From Bacteroides timonensis (GTDB lineage Bacteria > Bacteroidota > Bacteroidia > Bacteroidales > Bacteroidaceae): a DNA stretch of 35,702 nucleotides. The notes beneath the pieces are model-generated. The model was not told the origin of the DNA. It made no database searches and saw nothing but the letters and a program-made list of their open reading frames with translations. The position numbers were made by a program, and so were the translations under genes. The stretch lies in contig NZ_CBVI010000032.1 in the NCBI RefSeq assembly GCF_000513195.1, positions 1 to 35,702 of the forward strand, given 5' to 3'. Shown one piece after another: positions 1 through 8,973 of this stretch; the stretch's first letter is position 1, and every line of letters starts with the position of its first letter.

Positions 1-2
1 TG

Positions 3-383
3 TTACCCTATGAAACTAAAAGTGAGAAATTGAAGAATGAGATCGCTTCAAAAGCTAAAGCTATATATTATTTGCGGGATTCTTGTTTAATAATACCCTA
101 TGATTATGAGGATATGAAAGTAAATGAATCGGATTCCATTCGTAATCCTCGGAAGACTAGTATGTTGCCAATTCCTAATTTCCGCTCTTGGGATGATGTA
201 TTTACTTTGCCGTTTTATCAAGAAGCAGTTATTTATCTCCTTGACGCAGAAAAAGGTTGTTTCCTACCTGCTGATTGTCTTACTATATCTGGAGTAGGAC
301 TAGCCAAGGGATGGGAACATGGCTATACTAAGGGATTAGCTTTTTATAAAAACTCTGTTGTTTATTGGCTTGAAGTTTGGTAA
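3..383 (+). CDS. Hypothetical protein, 5' end cut by the window edge
   Basis: The reading frame is open from the first complete codon of the window, so the gene very probably starts upstream. The TTG at 30 is a possible but unconvincing start. About 126 codons are visible, ending in TAA at 381-383. The product has no signal peptide or membrane segment in the visible part and is rich in Tyr, Asp and Glu. A segment with PADCLTISGVGLAKGWEHG suggests a soluble compact domain near the C-terminus. I do not recognise the family. The base composition is more AT-rich than the envelope genes that follow. No clear terminator is visible behind it, and ndk starts 338 bases downstream from its own promoter. 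It is real coding sequence judging by its length and codon pattern, but no function can be assigned. Confidence 0.6.
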   Translation, partial: LPYETKSEKLKNEIASKAKAIYYLRDSCLIIPYDYEDMKVNESDSIRNPRKTSMLPIPNFRSWDDVFTLPFYQEAVIYLLDAEKGCFLPADCLTISGVGLAKGWEHGYTKGLAFYKNSVVYWLEVW

Positions 384-721
384 ATATATTGAGTGATATT
401 TCTTGTGCTGAATCTCCGTTCAGCCGGATATGCCATCGGTTATCTTTTAGCATAAGGCTTTTTAATCCGCTATTTAATTTTCCCCTTTTCTGAAAGCTAA
501 ATGTTTTTAGAGATGGGGATTATTTATTGTCTTTTGTTGGAGAATCTCAACTAAATAGTTTACTTTGTCCTTACTCGTTTATATGCTCACATTTGTATTC
601 GTCATCCAATAATTTACATAAAAAGACTCTAACAGAGTGCTATTCTCAAGAAAAATAGTATTTTTGGAAGAATTATTGAAAAGGATACCTTTATATATAA
701 CTTTAAAAAGAACTGACTATT
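384..721. other. Gene-free interval before ndk
   Basis: This is 338 bases of AT-rich sequence between the partial left gene and ndk. No open frame with a plausible start, no tRNA-like fold and no strong terminator were seen. The only supported element is the ndk promoter at the right end. A short hairpin (ACTCT-AAC-AGAGT, about 624-636) has no T-tract and is not called. Confidence 0.6.
661..693 (+). promoter_or_regulatory. Promoter of ndk (Bacteroides -33/-7 type)
   Basis: TTTTTG at 661-666 and TACCTTTA at 686-693 are separated by 19 bases. This matches the Bacteroides primary sigma pattern (TTTG, about 19-21 bases, TAnnTTTG) except for the last base of the -7 element. The ATG lies 28 bases after the -7 element. 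Confidence 0.6.
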
Positions 722-1186
722 ATGATGGAAAAAACACTGGTTATTTTGAAACCATGTACCCTCCAAAGAGGCTTGGTAGGTGAGATTACGAACAGATTCG
801 AACGTAAAGGTTTGCGTCTGGCCGGAATGAAAATGGTTCAGCTGACGGATGAAGTGCTCAGTGAGCATTACGCCCATTTAAGTGCGAAACCCTTCTTTCA
901 GCGCGTGAAGGATTCGATGATGGCCTGTCCGGTTATCGTGTGTTGCTTTGAGGGGGTAGATGCCATTGAAGCGGTGAGAGTTTTGACCGGCCCTACCAAT
1001 GGCAGGAAGGCAGCTCCCGGAACCATCCGCGGAGATTACAGTATGAGTTTCCAGGAAAATATCGTTCATGCATCCGACTCACCTGAAGCGGCTGAAGTGG
1101 AGTTGAAAAGATTTTTTAAACCAGAAGAAATATTTGACTATAAGCAGGCTACATTCGACTTCCTGTATGCTAATGACGAGTATTAG
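722..1186 (+). CDS. ndk: Nucleoside diphosphate kinase
   Basis: This cytoplasmic enzyme transfers the gamma phosphate from ATP to nucleoside diphosphates through a phosphohistidine, balancing NTP and dNTP pools. The 154-residue length is normal for the family. The active-site histidine is H116 in NIVHASDS, followed by the typical PEAAEVE segment. The N-terminal VILKP Lys and the RGLVGEI stretch are also present. The motif reads KPC where many bacteria have KPD. GPTNGRKAAPGTIRGDY is the nucleotide-binding region around residues 90-106. Two ATG codons in tandem (722 and 725) could each start it; the second gives the more usual MEKTLV start. It appears monocistronic, with its own promoter at 661-693, and coaX follows after 121 bases with another promoter. 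Confidence 0.96.
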   Translation: MMEKTLVILKPCTLQRGLVGEITNRFERKGLRLAGMKMVQLTDEVLSEHYAHLSAKPFFQRVKDSMMACPVIVCCFEGVDAIEAVRVLTGPTNGRKAAPGTIRGDYSMSFQENIVHASDSPEAAEVELKRFFKPEEIFDYKQATFDFLYANDEY

Positions 1187-1274
1187 CGAGGAAAAAGAAA
1201 AATAAGTTTGCGATAAACTACGATGATGTAGTAAGGAAAATGTCGACTACAGCTTTCAAATTCAATTAAAGTCG

Positions 1275-1282
1275 TATCTTTG
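1275..1282 (+). promoter_or_regulatory. Promoter -7 element for coaX
   Basis: TATCTTTG is a perfect TAnnTTTG match 25 bases before the GTG start of coaX. The -33 element is weak: TTTC at 1254-1257 with 17-base spacing. It probably drives the run coaX to the PPIase gene, although the last gene may also have its own promoter. Confidence 0.55.
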
Positions 1283-1307
1283 TGCCCGGAAAATTAATCT
1301 TCATTCA

Positions 1308-2039
1308 GTGAACCTGGTTATTGATATAGGAAATACGGTGGCAAAAGTAGCTGTCTTTGATGGTGTTTCACTATTGGAAGTGGCGTATGACTCTAATCGT
1401 AATTTGGAGCATCTGTCAGACATCTATAGTAAATATCACTTTGAAAAAGCAATTGTTGCCACGGTCATCGACTTGAGCGAGCAAGTGCTGGCACAATTGG
1501 CATTACTTCCCACGCCTGTGCTTTGGCTGAATGAAACGACTCCACTCCCGGTGGTGAATCTATATGAAACACCCCGAACGTTGGGGTATGATCGTATGGC
1601 TGCCGTGGTGGCTGCCAATGAACAATTTCCCGGAAAAGACATACTGGTGATAGATGCCGGCACGTGCATTACGTACGAATTTGTGGATGCCGAAGGACGC
1701 TATCATGGTGGGAATATTTCCCCGGGTATGCAGATGCGTTTTCGGGCGCTTCACCAGTTTACCGGACGCTTGCCGCTGGTGCAACGCGAAGGACGTGAAC
1801 TCCCGATGGGAAAAGATACTGAAACTGCCATCCGTGCAGGAGTTTTGAAAGGTATGGAATATGAGATTTCTGGTTACATAGTGGCTATGAAACATAAATA
1901 TCCTGAACTTTTGGTTTTTTTAACGGGCGGGGATGATTTTTCTTTTGATACAAACTTAAAAAGTATCATCTTTGCAGACAGATTTTTAGTGTTGAAAGGA
2001 TTAAATCGAATTTTAAACTATAATAATGACAAGATTTAG
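1308..2039 (+). CDS. coaX: Type III pantothenate kinase
   Basis: It phosphorylates pantothenate with ATP in the first step of coenzyme A synthesis. The product has 243 residues and the ASKHA-fold signatures of the CoaX family: DIGNT at residues 5-9 (phosphate-binding), [11 protein letters not shown] near residue 90, DAGTCITYE near 117 and GGNISPG near 136. This enzyme class is known to use a monovalent cation and to be insensitive to CoA feedback. The start is GTG at 1308; no in-frame ATG lies before the conserved DIGNT. Its last 14 bases overlap the next gene, which suggests translational coupling with the outer-membrane protein. That pairing of a CoA enzyme with envelope genes has no obvious metabolic logic and probably reflects operon history. 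Confidence 0.95.
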   Translation: MNLVIDIGNTVAKVAVFDGVSLLEVAYDSNRNLEHLSDIYSKYHFEKAIVATVIDLSEQVLAQLALLPTPVLWLNETTPLPVVNLYETPRTLGYDRMAAVVAANEQFPGKDILVIDAGTCITYEFVDAEGRYHGGNISPGMQMRFRALHQFTGRLPLVQREGRELPMGKDTETAIRAGVLKGMEYEISGYIVAMKHKYPELLVFLTGGDDFSFDTNLKSIIFADRFLVLKGLNRILNYNNDKI

Positions 2040-3288
2040 ACAAACACTTTTGGTGCTTTTGCTCACGATATTATCTGGAGCGACGGTCGCTCAAAATAAT
2101 ACAAATTCTCCCTATACACGATACGGATACGGACAACTGGCAGACCATGGGTCAGGTAACAGTAAGGCAATGGGTGGCATTGCTTATGGTTTACGTGACA
2201 AATATCAGACCAATTTCGCGAATCCGGCATCTTATACGGCGGTCGATTCGTTAACTTTCATGTTCGACGGAGGTATTTCTATGCAAAACACCAACTTCAG
2301 TGATGGAGTAGTGAAGATGAATGCCAAGAACTCAAGTTTTGACTACATTACGATGCAGTTCCGTCTGTCAAAAAAAGGAGCCATGAGTATAGGATTGTTA
2401 CCTTATTCCAATGTGGGATATAAAATGGGTAACTATCAGGAAAACACTGAAATTCCGACTTCCTCAGCCAGTACAACTTATTCCGGTGAAGGAGGGTTAC
2501 ATCAACTTTATATAGGCGCAGGTTTTAAAATTATTAAAAATCTTTCCGTTGGTGCGAATATTTCGTATCTTTGGGGAGATATAACACATACGCGGCAACA
2601 GTCATTTACATCTAACTCAAATATCATGCCGTTGACAACGCTTACCGGGATGGAGATTACGAGTTATAAACTTGACTTTGGAGCGCAGTATACACAGCAA
2701 TTCGGTAAGAAACATGCGGCTACTTTGGGAGTCGTTTTCTCGCCGGGACATAATTTGGGAAATGATGCGTATGTACAAACCCAGCTGGGTAATAGCACAA
2801 CAGGATATACTACAACGCAGAAGGACACTATACTGACAATGGGTATTCCTATGACGCTGGGCGCAGGTGTGACGTATGTGTACGATGACCGTCTGACAGT
2901 GGGTGCGGATGTGATGTTTCAGAAATGGAACAGTGTGACATTCATGAATGACCCGGATGCGTTCTGTAATAAAGTGAAAGTTGCTTTAGGTGCGGAATAT
3001 ATTCCTAACATGATGGGTAGAAGTTACCTTTCACACATCAAATATCGTTTGGGAGCTTATTATTCTAAACCTTATTATAAGATAGATGGCGTACGTGCCG
3101 CAAATGAGTATGGAGTAACTGCCGGTTTCGGTTTGCCTCTTCCACGTAGCCGTTCCGTATTGAGTGTTTCAGCACAGTATGTGAGAACGCAAGGCACGGA
3201 AAGCAAATTCTTGAACGAGAATACATTGCGTCTTTGCATTGGCGTGACATTCAATGAACGTTGGTTCTGGAAGCGTAAAGTTGAATAG
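2026..3288 (+). CDS. Outer-membrane beta-barrel protein (FadL/OmpP1-like, putative)
   Basis: The 420-residue product starts with a signal peptide ([16 protein letters not shown], cleavage after about residue 22) and continues as alternating polar/aromatic strands typical of a beta barrel. The N-terminal region has [14 protein letters not shown] and NPASYTAVD, the kind of sequence seen at the start of FadL/TodX-type barrels. The C-terminus ends in a strand with a late aromatic pair (FNERWFW). A hydrophobic-substrate porin role is an inference; the substrate is unknown. The gene overlaps coaX by 14 bases and is followed after 38 bases by the TPR gene, so the three are probably one transcript. 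Confidence in membrane location is high, in exact family moderate. Confidence 0.75.
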   Translation: MTRFRQTLLVLLLTILSGATVAQNNTNSPYTRYGYGQLADHGSGNSKAMGGIAYGLRDKYQTNFANPASYTAVDSLTFMFDGGISMQNTNFSDGVVKMNAKNSSFDYITMQFRLSKKGAMSIGLLPYSNVGYKMGNYQENTEIPTSSASTTYSGEGGLHQLYIGAGFKIIKNLSVGANISYLWGDITHTRQQSFTSNSNIMPLTTLTGMEITSYKLDFGAQYTQQFGKKHAATLGVVFSPGHNLGNDAYVQTQLGNSTTGYTTTQKDTILTMGIPMTLGAGVTYVYDDRLTVGADVMFQKWNSVTFMNDPDAFCNKVKVALGAEYIPNMMGRSYLSHIKYRLGAYYSKPYYKIDGVRAANEYGVTAGFGLPLPRSRSVLSVSAQYVRTQGTESKFLNENTLRLCIGVTFNERWFWKRKVE

Positions 3289-3326
3289 TGAAGAATAGAC
3301 AATATAACAACTAAAATTTAAATACA

Positions 3327-4643
3327 ATGAAGATTAAAACGCTTGTAGCTGTCTTGCTCCTTTCGGGTGGAGTAACCAGTGTCCTGGCACAGGAAGATTG
3401 TAACAAGAACAGTAGTATTTCTCATGAAGCGGTAAGAGCTAATAACTTTAAAGATGCTTATTTGCCGTGGAAAGAAGTTCTGAAGGATTGCCCTACGTTG
3501 CGGTATTATACATTTACGGATGGTATTAAAATATTATCATCCTTCTTGAATGATATAAAGGACCGTAATTCTGCTGATTACAAGAAGTATTTTGATGAGT
3601 TGATGGAGGTTTTTGACTTGAGAATGAAATATACTCCGGATTTTATGCATTTGAAAGGTACTCCTTCTGTGGGTGAGGTTTTGGGTAATAAAGCCATTAA
3701 TTATATTGCTTATGCTCCCAACATTGATGTGAATCAAGCGTATACATGGTTGAAAGAATCCTTGGAAGCAGAAAAAGGTGGCTCTAAAGGTCCTATCCTC
3801 CACTATTTCTTGGATATGTCTTTGAATAAGTTGAAAGGTGATCCTAATCATAAGGAACAATTCATTCAGGATTATTTGACTGATTCCGAATATGCCGATG
3901 CTGCTATCGCTGCGGAAGATGACGCGAAAAAGAAAGCTGCTTTGCAACAAGTGAAAGAAAATCTTGTTGCGATGTTTATCAATAGTGGTACTGCTGATTG
4001 TGAGTCTTTGCAGGGTATTTATGGTCCTAAAATTGAAGCTAACCAATCAGATTCTACTTATTTGAAGAAAGCTATCTCTATCTTGAAGATGATGAAGTGT
4101 ACGGAAAGCGAAGCGTATTTCCAAGCTTCTTATTATATGTATAAGATTGACCCGACTGCTGATGCTGCTACCGGCTGTGGATTTATGGCATACAAGAAAG
4201 GGGACTATGATACGGCAATCAAATACTTTGATGAAGCATTGTCATTGGAAAATGATAACGAAAAGAAAGCTCAGATTGCTTATGCTGCTGCAGTTTCTTT
4301 ATATAATGTAAAGAAGCTTTCACAAGCCAGAAGCTATTTGCAGAAAGCTATCAGTTTCAAAGAGAATTATGGTGATGCTTATATCTTGCTTGCACAGCTT
4401 TATGCTTCCAGCCCGAATTGGAATGATGAGCCGGCTATGAATAAGTGTACATACTTTGTTGTTATTGATAAGTTGCAACGTGCTAAAGCTGTAGATCCGA
4501 GTGTAGCAGATAAAGCAAACGAATTGATTTCAACGTATGCACGTTATACACCGAAGGCTGAAGACCTCTTTATGTTGGGTATTAAAGCTGGTGACCGCGT
4601 TACAGTAGGCGGTTGGATCGGTGAAAGCACAACGGTTCGATAA
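3327..4643 (+). CDS. Periplasmic tetratricopeptide-repeat protein
   Basis: The 438-residue product has an N-terminal signal peptide (about residues 1-21, ending VLAQ) and is mostly helical. Clear TPR units lie in the last third, for example KGDYDTAIKYFDEALSLEN near residues 290-308 and LSQARSYLQKAISFKENYG just after. A run of Lys and Glu in the middle (EDDAKKKAAL) fits helical solenoid structure. It carries several Cys residues, which is unusual enough in a periplasmic protein to suggest disulfides. Such proteins act as scaffolds; a partner cannot be named. It lies between the barrel protein and the LptC-like gene with gaps of 38 and 11 bases, so a role in outer-membrane assembly or transport is a reasonable guess from context only. 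Confidence 0.75.
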   Translation: MKIKTLVAVLLLSGGVTSVLAQEDCNKNSSISHEAVRANNFKDAYLPWKEVLKDCPTLRYYTFTDGIKILSSFLNDIKDRNSADYKKYFDELMEVFDLRMKYTPDFMHLKGTPSVGEVLGNKAINYIAYAPNIDVNQAYTWLKESLEAEKGGSKGPILHYFLDMSLNKLKGDPNHKEQFIQDYLTDSEYADAAIAAEDDAKKKAALQQVKENLVAMFINSGTADCESLQGIYGPKIEANQSDSTYLKKAISILKMMKCTESEAYFQASYYMYKIDPTADAATGCGFMAYKKGDYDTAIKYFDEALSLENDNEKKAQIAYAAAVSLYNVKKLSQARSYLQKAISFKENYGDAYILLAQLYASSPNWNDEPAMNKCTYFVVIDKLQRAKAVDPSVADKANELISTYARYTPKAEDLFMLGIKAGDRVTVGGWIGESTTVR

Positions 4644-4654
4644 GAAATATAAAT

Positions 4655-5302
4655 ATGTTACCACAACGAAGTAACGTTCTATTTTGTAGAAGTTTGAGCA
4701 TAACCATTGCCTTTGGGGCAGTGGTTATGCTTCTTTTATTTTCCGCCTGTTCCGGACGGAAAAAGGATATGGGAGATGCCATCACCGAACGCGATTCATT
4801 GCCTGTGATGGATACGAAAGGAGTGGTGACTTTAATTTCTGACTCTGGTGTTACCCGCTATCGCATTAATGCTGAAGAATGGCTGGTTTTCGATAGGAAA
4901 AATCCACCCTATCAAGCTTTCGAGAAGGGAATTTATCTGGAGAAGTTTGATTCTGTATTTAATGTGGATGCCAGTGTGAAGGCGGATACGGCATACTTTT
5001 TCGATAAGCAGAAGTTGTGGAAACTAGTAAGTAATGTACATATTCAAAACCTGAAAGGTGAGAAGTTCGATACTGAGTTATTATATTGGGACCAGAATAA
5101 ACATACGATCTATTCCGACCAGTTTATCCGTATTGAACAACCGGACAGGATCATTACTGGTCATGGTTTCGATTCAAATGAACAAATGACTGTTTATAAA
5201 ATAAGGAAACCGGAGGGCATCTTTTACGTAGATGATGATGCCACAGTTCCTGCAGACAGTGTGCAAACTGGCAGTCTGCCAAAAGATAGTATCAAACCAT
5301 AA
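4655..5302 (+). CDS. lptC: LPS export lipoprotein LptC-like
   Basis: LptC receives lipopolysaccharide from the LptBFG transporter and passes it to the periplasmic bridge. The 215-residue product has a hydrophobic segment at residues 14-31 ending in the lipobox-like LLFSAC, so it is probably a lipoprotein rather than a simple transmembrane LptC. The body has the LptC/OstA-like pattern of beta strands: GVTRYRINAEEWLVFD, a YLEKFDS segment, then VKADTAYFFDKQKLWKLVSNVHI and LKGEKFDTELLYWD, with the hydrophobic-Asp repeats of the family. The C-terminal tail is acidic and Ser-rich. It starts 11 bases after the TPR gene and ends 3 bases before the CNNM-type gene. An LptE-like gene lies about 8 kb away in another run. 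Confidence 0.82.
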   Translation: MLPQRSNVLFCRSLSITIAFGAVVMLLLFSACSGRKKDMGDAITERDSLPVMDTKGVVTLISDSGVTRYRINAEEWLVFDRKNPPYQAFEKGIYLEKFDSVFNVDASVKADTAYFFDKQKLWKLVSNVHIQNLKGEKFDTELLYWDQNKHTIYSDQFIRIEQPDRIITGHGFDSNEQMTVYKIRKPEGIFYVDDDATVPADSVQTGSLPKDSIKP

Positions 5303-5305
5303 ATT

Positions 5306-6562
5306 ATGGATACCTATATTTATTTATTGATTACTATGGCTTTCTCCGCTTTCTTTTCGGGTATGGAGATTGCTTTTGTTTCCGTAGACAAACTGCGTTT
5401 TGAAATGGAACGTAAGGAAGGATTGACTTCACGCATTCTTTCTTATTTCTTCCATAATTCCAATAGCTTCATATCTACCATGTTGGTAGGTAATAATATT
5501 GCGCTGGTTATTTATGGTATTCTCATGGCGCAAGTTATCAAAGTCCATCTTCTGGGCGATTTGATCTCCAATGATTTCGTGGAAGTGTTGTTACAGACAA
5601 TCATTTCTACGCTTATTATCTTGGTAACAGGTGAATTCCTTCCTAAAACCTTATTTAAGATTAACCCCAATCTTGTATTAAAAGTATGCGCTTTTCCGCT
5701 ACTGATTTGTTATATCGTTTTGTATCCGGTGTCTCAGCTGGCTTCCGGATTATCTTACCTTTTCTTGCGTCTGTTCGGGATGAAGATCAATAAAGAAGCT
5801 TCGGACAAGGCTTTTGGAAAAGTAGACTTGGACTATTTTGTACAGTCCAGTATCGATAATGCTGAGGATGAAGAAGAACTGGATGCCGAGGTGAAGATAT
5901 TTCAGAATGCGCTCGACTTCTCCAGTATTAAAATACGCGATTGCATCGTACCCCGCACGGAAATTGTAGCCGTTGACCTGACTGCCACTCTGGAAGATTT
6001 GAAAAGTCTTTTTGTTGAGTCCGGTATCTCCAAGATTATAGTGTATGACGGCAATATAGATAATGTGGTAGGGTATATCCATTCGTCCGAAATGTTCCGC
6101 AATCCTGCCGACTGGCGGAATAATGTAAAAGAAGTACCCATTGTGCCCGAAACCATGGCAGCGCATAAACTGATGAAACTGTTCATGCAGCAAAAGAAAA
6201 CGATTGCTGTAGTGGTGGATGAGTTTGGCGGTACGTCCGGCATTGTTTCACTGGAGGATCTGGTAGAAGAAATATTCGGTGATATTGAGGATGAACATGA
6301 TAATACTTCGTATGTATGCAAACAGATTAGCGAAGACGAATATGTGCTTTCCGGTCGTTTGGAAATAGAAAAAGTTAATGAGACATTTGATCTGGATCTG
6401 CCGGAAGAAGATGATTATATGACGGTGGGTGGATTGATCCTGAACCGTTATCAGAGTTTCCCGAAATTGCATGAAGTAGTGACGATTGATAAATTCCAGT
6501 TCAAAATTATTAAGGTTACAGCCACTAAAATAGAGTTGGTACGTCTTAAAGTGGTGGAATAA
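5306..6562 (+). CDS. CNNM/CorC-type membrane protein (hemolysin family)
   Basis: The 418-residue product has the order DUF21 membrane domain (residues 1 to about 190, with hydrophobic stretches near 5-20, 55-78, 90-112 and 125-155), a CBS-domain pair (about 205-325) and a CorC/HlyC C-terminal domain (about 335-415). The CBS linker holds PRTEIVAVD, and the end of the second CBS domain has VVDEFGGTSGIVSLEDLVEEIFGDI, a hallmark of the family. Proteins of this family are linked to divalent-cation (Mg2+) efflux or balance; the name hemolysin is historical. It begins 3 bases after the LptC-like gene. No truncation is seen. The transported ion cannot be told from the sequence. Confidence 0.92.
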   Translation: MDTYIYLLITMAFSAFFSGMEIAFVSVDKLRFEMERKEGLTSRILSYFFHNSNSFISTMLVGNNIALVIYGILMAQVIKVHLLGDLISNDFVEVLLQTIISTLIILVTGEFLPKTLFKINPNLVLKVCAFPLLICYIVLYPVSQLASGLSYLFLRLFGMKINKEASDKAFGKVDLDYFVQSSIDNAEDEEELDAEVKIFQNALDFSSIKIRDCIVPRTEIVAVDLTATLEDLKSLFVESGISKIIVYDGNIDNVVGYIHSSEMFRNPADWRNNVKEVPIVPETMAAHKLMKLFMQQKKTIAVVVDEFGGTSGIVSLEDLVEEIFGDIEDEHDNTSYVCKQISEDEYVLSGRLEIEKVNETFDLDLPEEDDYMTVGGLILNRYQSFPKLHEVVTIDKFQFKIIKVTATKIELVRLKVVE

Positions 6563-6617
6563 TAACAGAATGGCGTAATTTTTTAAAGAATAAATAGATG
6601 CGTATTAGCATTTTTTG

Positions 6618-6625
6618 TATCTTCG
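6618..6625 (+). promoter_or_regulatory. Possible promoter -7 element for the PPIase gene
   Basis: TATCTTCG differs from TAnnTTTG at one base and lies 57 bases before the start codon. No TTG is found at the expected -33 distance. The gap of 120 bases between the two genes leaves room for an internal promoter, but read-through from coaX is equally possible. Confidence 0.35.
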
Positions 6626-6682
6626 TGCGCTAAAATGAAGTTTGGAGAAAATATAATAAACAAATAAATCATATTAACTAAA

Positions 6683-8821
6683 ATGGCAACATTACAAAAC
6701 ATTCGGTCTAAAGGACCCTTATTGGTGATTGTTATTGGTTTGGCGCTGTTCGCTTTCATTGCGGGAGACGCATGGAAGGTATTGCAGCCACACCAGTCAC
6801 ATGATGTAGGAGAGGTTAACGGAGAGTCACTTTCCGCTCAGGATTATCAGAGCTTGGTAGAAGAATATACTGAAGTTGTGAAATTTTCCAGAGGAACAAG
6901 TGCACTCACAGATGAAGAAAACAATCAGATTAAAGATGAAGTTTGGAGAAACTACGTTAACAATAAGTTGATTGAAAACGAAGCAAAAAAACTTGGTTTG
7001 TCAGTCTCTAAAGCAGAACTCCAGTCAATCATTGATGCAGGTGTACACCCGATGTTGCAGCAGACACCGTTCCGTAATCCGCAAACTGGTGCTTTCGACA
7101 AAGATATGTTGAAGAAGTTCCTCGTAGATTACTCTAAGATGAACACAGCGCAGATGCCGGCACAGTATGCAGAATATTATCAGTCTATGTACAAGTTCTG
7201 GTCTTTCCTTGAGAAACAATTGGTTCAGACTCGTCTGGCTGAGAAATATCAGGCTTTGGTTTCAAAGTCTCTTTTCTCTAATCCGGTAGAAGCTCAGGAT
7301 GCTTTCAATGCAAGAGTGGATCAATCTGACATGTTGCTGGCTGCCATTCCTTATTCTTCAATCGTAGATTCTACAGTGACCATCACAGATGCGGATCTGA
7401 AAGCTGCTTATGACAAGAAGAAAGAGCAATTCAAACAATATGTGGAAACTCGTAACATCAAGTTTATTGATGTACAAGTAACTGCAAGCCCTGAAGACAG
7501 AAATGCTATCCAACAGGAAGTAATGGAATATACTGAACAACTTGCAGGTACTCCGGGTGATTATTCTACACTCGTTCGTGCTGCCGGTTCTGAAGTACCT
7601 TACATTGATCTGTATTATACTTCTAAGGCATTGCCTACCGATGTAGCTGCTCGTCTGGACTCTGTTTCAGTAGGTGGTGTATATGGTCCTTACTACAATG
7701 CGACTGACAATACGATCAACTCGTTCAAGAAATTGGCTACTGCTTCAATGGCAGACTCTATTCAGTACCGTCAGATACAGGTGGTTGCTGAAGATGCTGC
7801 GAAGACAAAAACTTTGGCTGACAGTATCTATACTGCCATCAAAGGTGGTGCAGATTTTGCTGAAATCGCTAAGAAGTATGGTCAGACCGGTGAGGCTACC
7901 TGGATTTCTTCTGCTAACTACGAAGGTGCACAGTTGGATGGTGATAACCTGAAGTATGTGAATACAATCACTACTCTTGGCAAGAACGAAATGACCAACC
8001 TGAACCTGGCACAGGCAAATATCATTGTACAGGTGATGGATAAGAAGGCTGTTAAAGATAAATATAAAGTAGCCGTTATTAAACGTCCGGTAGAGTTCAG
8101 CAAAGAAACTTACAGCAAGGCATACAATGAATTCAGCCAGTTTATCGCTTCTAACCCGACACTGGAGAAGATGGTAGCTAATGCTGAAGATGCTGGTTAT
8201 AAGCTTTTGGATAGAAACGATTTGTATAGTTCTGAACATGGTATCGGTGGTATCAGAGGTACTAAAGGAGCTTTGAGATGGGCATTCTCTGCAAAAACTG
8301 GTGAAGTATCCGGTTTGTATGAGTGTGGCGAAAGTGACCGTATGTTGGTAGTGGGCGTTTCTGCTATTGTTCCGGCTGGTTACCGTCCGTTGGCTTTGGT
8401 GAAAGACCAACTGAGACTTGAATTGCTTCGCGACAAGAAGGCTGAGAAGATTATGGCTGACATGAAGGCTGCCGGCGCTACTTCATTCGATCAATTTAAA
8501 GCTATGCCTGAAGCAGTAAGCGATTCAGTGAAACACGTAACTTTTGCAGCTCCCGCTTATGTTCCGGTATTACGTGCCAGCGAGCCGTTGGTAGGCGCTT
8601 ATGCATCGATTGCCGAATTGAACCAACTGAGTGCTCCGATAAAGGGTAATGGCGGTGTATTTGTTCTTCAACCGTATGCAAAAGATAAACTGAACGAAAC
8701 TTTCAACCAGGAAACAGAAGAAACTACGTTGCAGAATATGCATGCCCGTATGGCAAGCCAGTTCCTCAACGACTTGTACCTGAAAGCTGATGTGAAAGAT
8801 AGCCGTTATCTGTTCTTCTAA
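6683..8821 (+). CDS. Membrane-anchored SurA/PpiD-like peptidyl-prolyl isomerase
   Basis: The 712-residue product resembles PpiD: a short cytoplasmic N-terminus, one membrane anchor (LLVIVIGLALFAFIAGDAW, residues 14-32), a SurA-type N-terminal helical domain (about 35-230) and then parvulin-like regions. The clearest parvulin pattern is SIQYRQIQVV followed by ADSIYTAIKGGADFAEIAKKYGQ and the TGEATWIS strand (about 360-410). It should help fold outer-membrane and secreted proteins in the periplasm. Whether it is catalytically active as an isomerase cannot be judged, since such domains often lose activity. It closes the run containing the barrel and LptC-like genes, which fits an envelope-biogenesis role. 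A strong terminator follows within 25 bases of the stop codon. Confidence 0.85.
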   Translation: MATLQNIRSKGPLLVIVIGLALFAFIAGDAWKVLQPHQSHDVGEVNGESLSAQDYQSLVEEYTEVVKFSRGTSALTDEENNQIKDEVWRNYVNNKLIENEAKKLGLSVSKAELQSIIDAGVHPMLQQTPFRNPQTGAFDKDMLKKFLVDYSKMNTAQMPAQYAEYYQSMYKFWSFLEKQLVQTRLAEKYQALVSKSLFSNPVEAQDAFNARVDQSDMLLAAIPYSSIVDSTVTITDADLKAAYDKKKEQFKQYVETRNIKFIDVQVTASPEDRNAIQQEVMEYTEQLAGTPGDYSTLVRAAGSEVPYIDLYYTSKALPTDVAARLDSVSVGGVYGPYYNATDNTINSFKKLATASMADSIQYRQIQVVAEDAAKTKTLADSIYTAIKGGADFAEIAKKYGQTGEATWISSANYEGAQLDGDNLKYVNTITTLGKNEMTNLNLAQANIIVQVMDKKAVKDKYKVAVIKRPVEFSKETYSKAYNEFSQFIASNPTLEKMVANAEDAGYKLLDRNDLYSSEHGIGGIRGTKGALRWAFSAKTGEVSGLYECGESDRMLVVGVSAIVPAGYRPLALVKDQLRLELLRDKKAEKIMADMKAAGATSFDQFKAMPEAVSDSVKHVTFAAPAYVPVLRASEPLVGAYASIAELNQLSAPIKGNGGVFVLQPYAKDKLNETFNQETEETTLQNMHARMASQFLNDLYLKADVKDSRYLFF

Positions 8822-8844
8822 GAAATAACGATAATTGAGATATG

Positions 8845-8876
8845 AAAAGCCGTCTGATAATATCAGGCGGCTTTTT
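8845..8876 (+). terminator. Intrinsic terminator after the PPIase gene
   Basis: The arms at 8849-8859 and 8861-8871 (GCCGTCTGATA against TATCAGGCGGC) pair with one G-U, and a run of T with one C follows. The inner pairs must open to form the loop. A-residues before the left arm make it partly symmetrical. Confidence 0.85.
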
Positions 8877-8910
8877 CTTTATCCCTGTGTCTCATTTTCT
8901 GCGCCTGCAA

Positions 8911-8941
8911 TTGCCTTTGTGCAACTTTATTCCTACCTTTG
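8911..8941 (+). promoter_or_regulatory. Promoter of rlmN
   Basis: TTG at 8911-8913 and a perfect -7 element TACCTTTG at 8934-8941 are spaced by 20 bases. The start codon lies 32 bases downstream. This is one of the best promoter matches in the window. Confidence 0.7.
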
Positions 8942-8973
8942 CAAAGATAAACTGGAAAGATTGATAGATAATT

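Noticed and set aside
7745..8410. 221-residue minus-strand frame inside the PPIase gene
   Set aside because: It has no recognisable domain and lies wholly antisense to a well supported gene; its residue usage is typical of a shadow frame.
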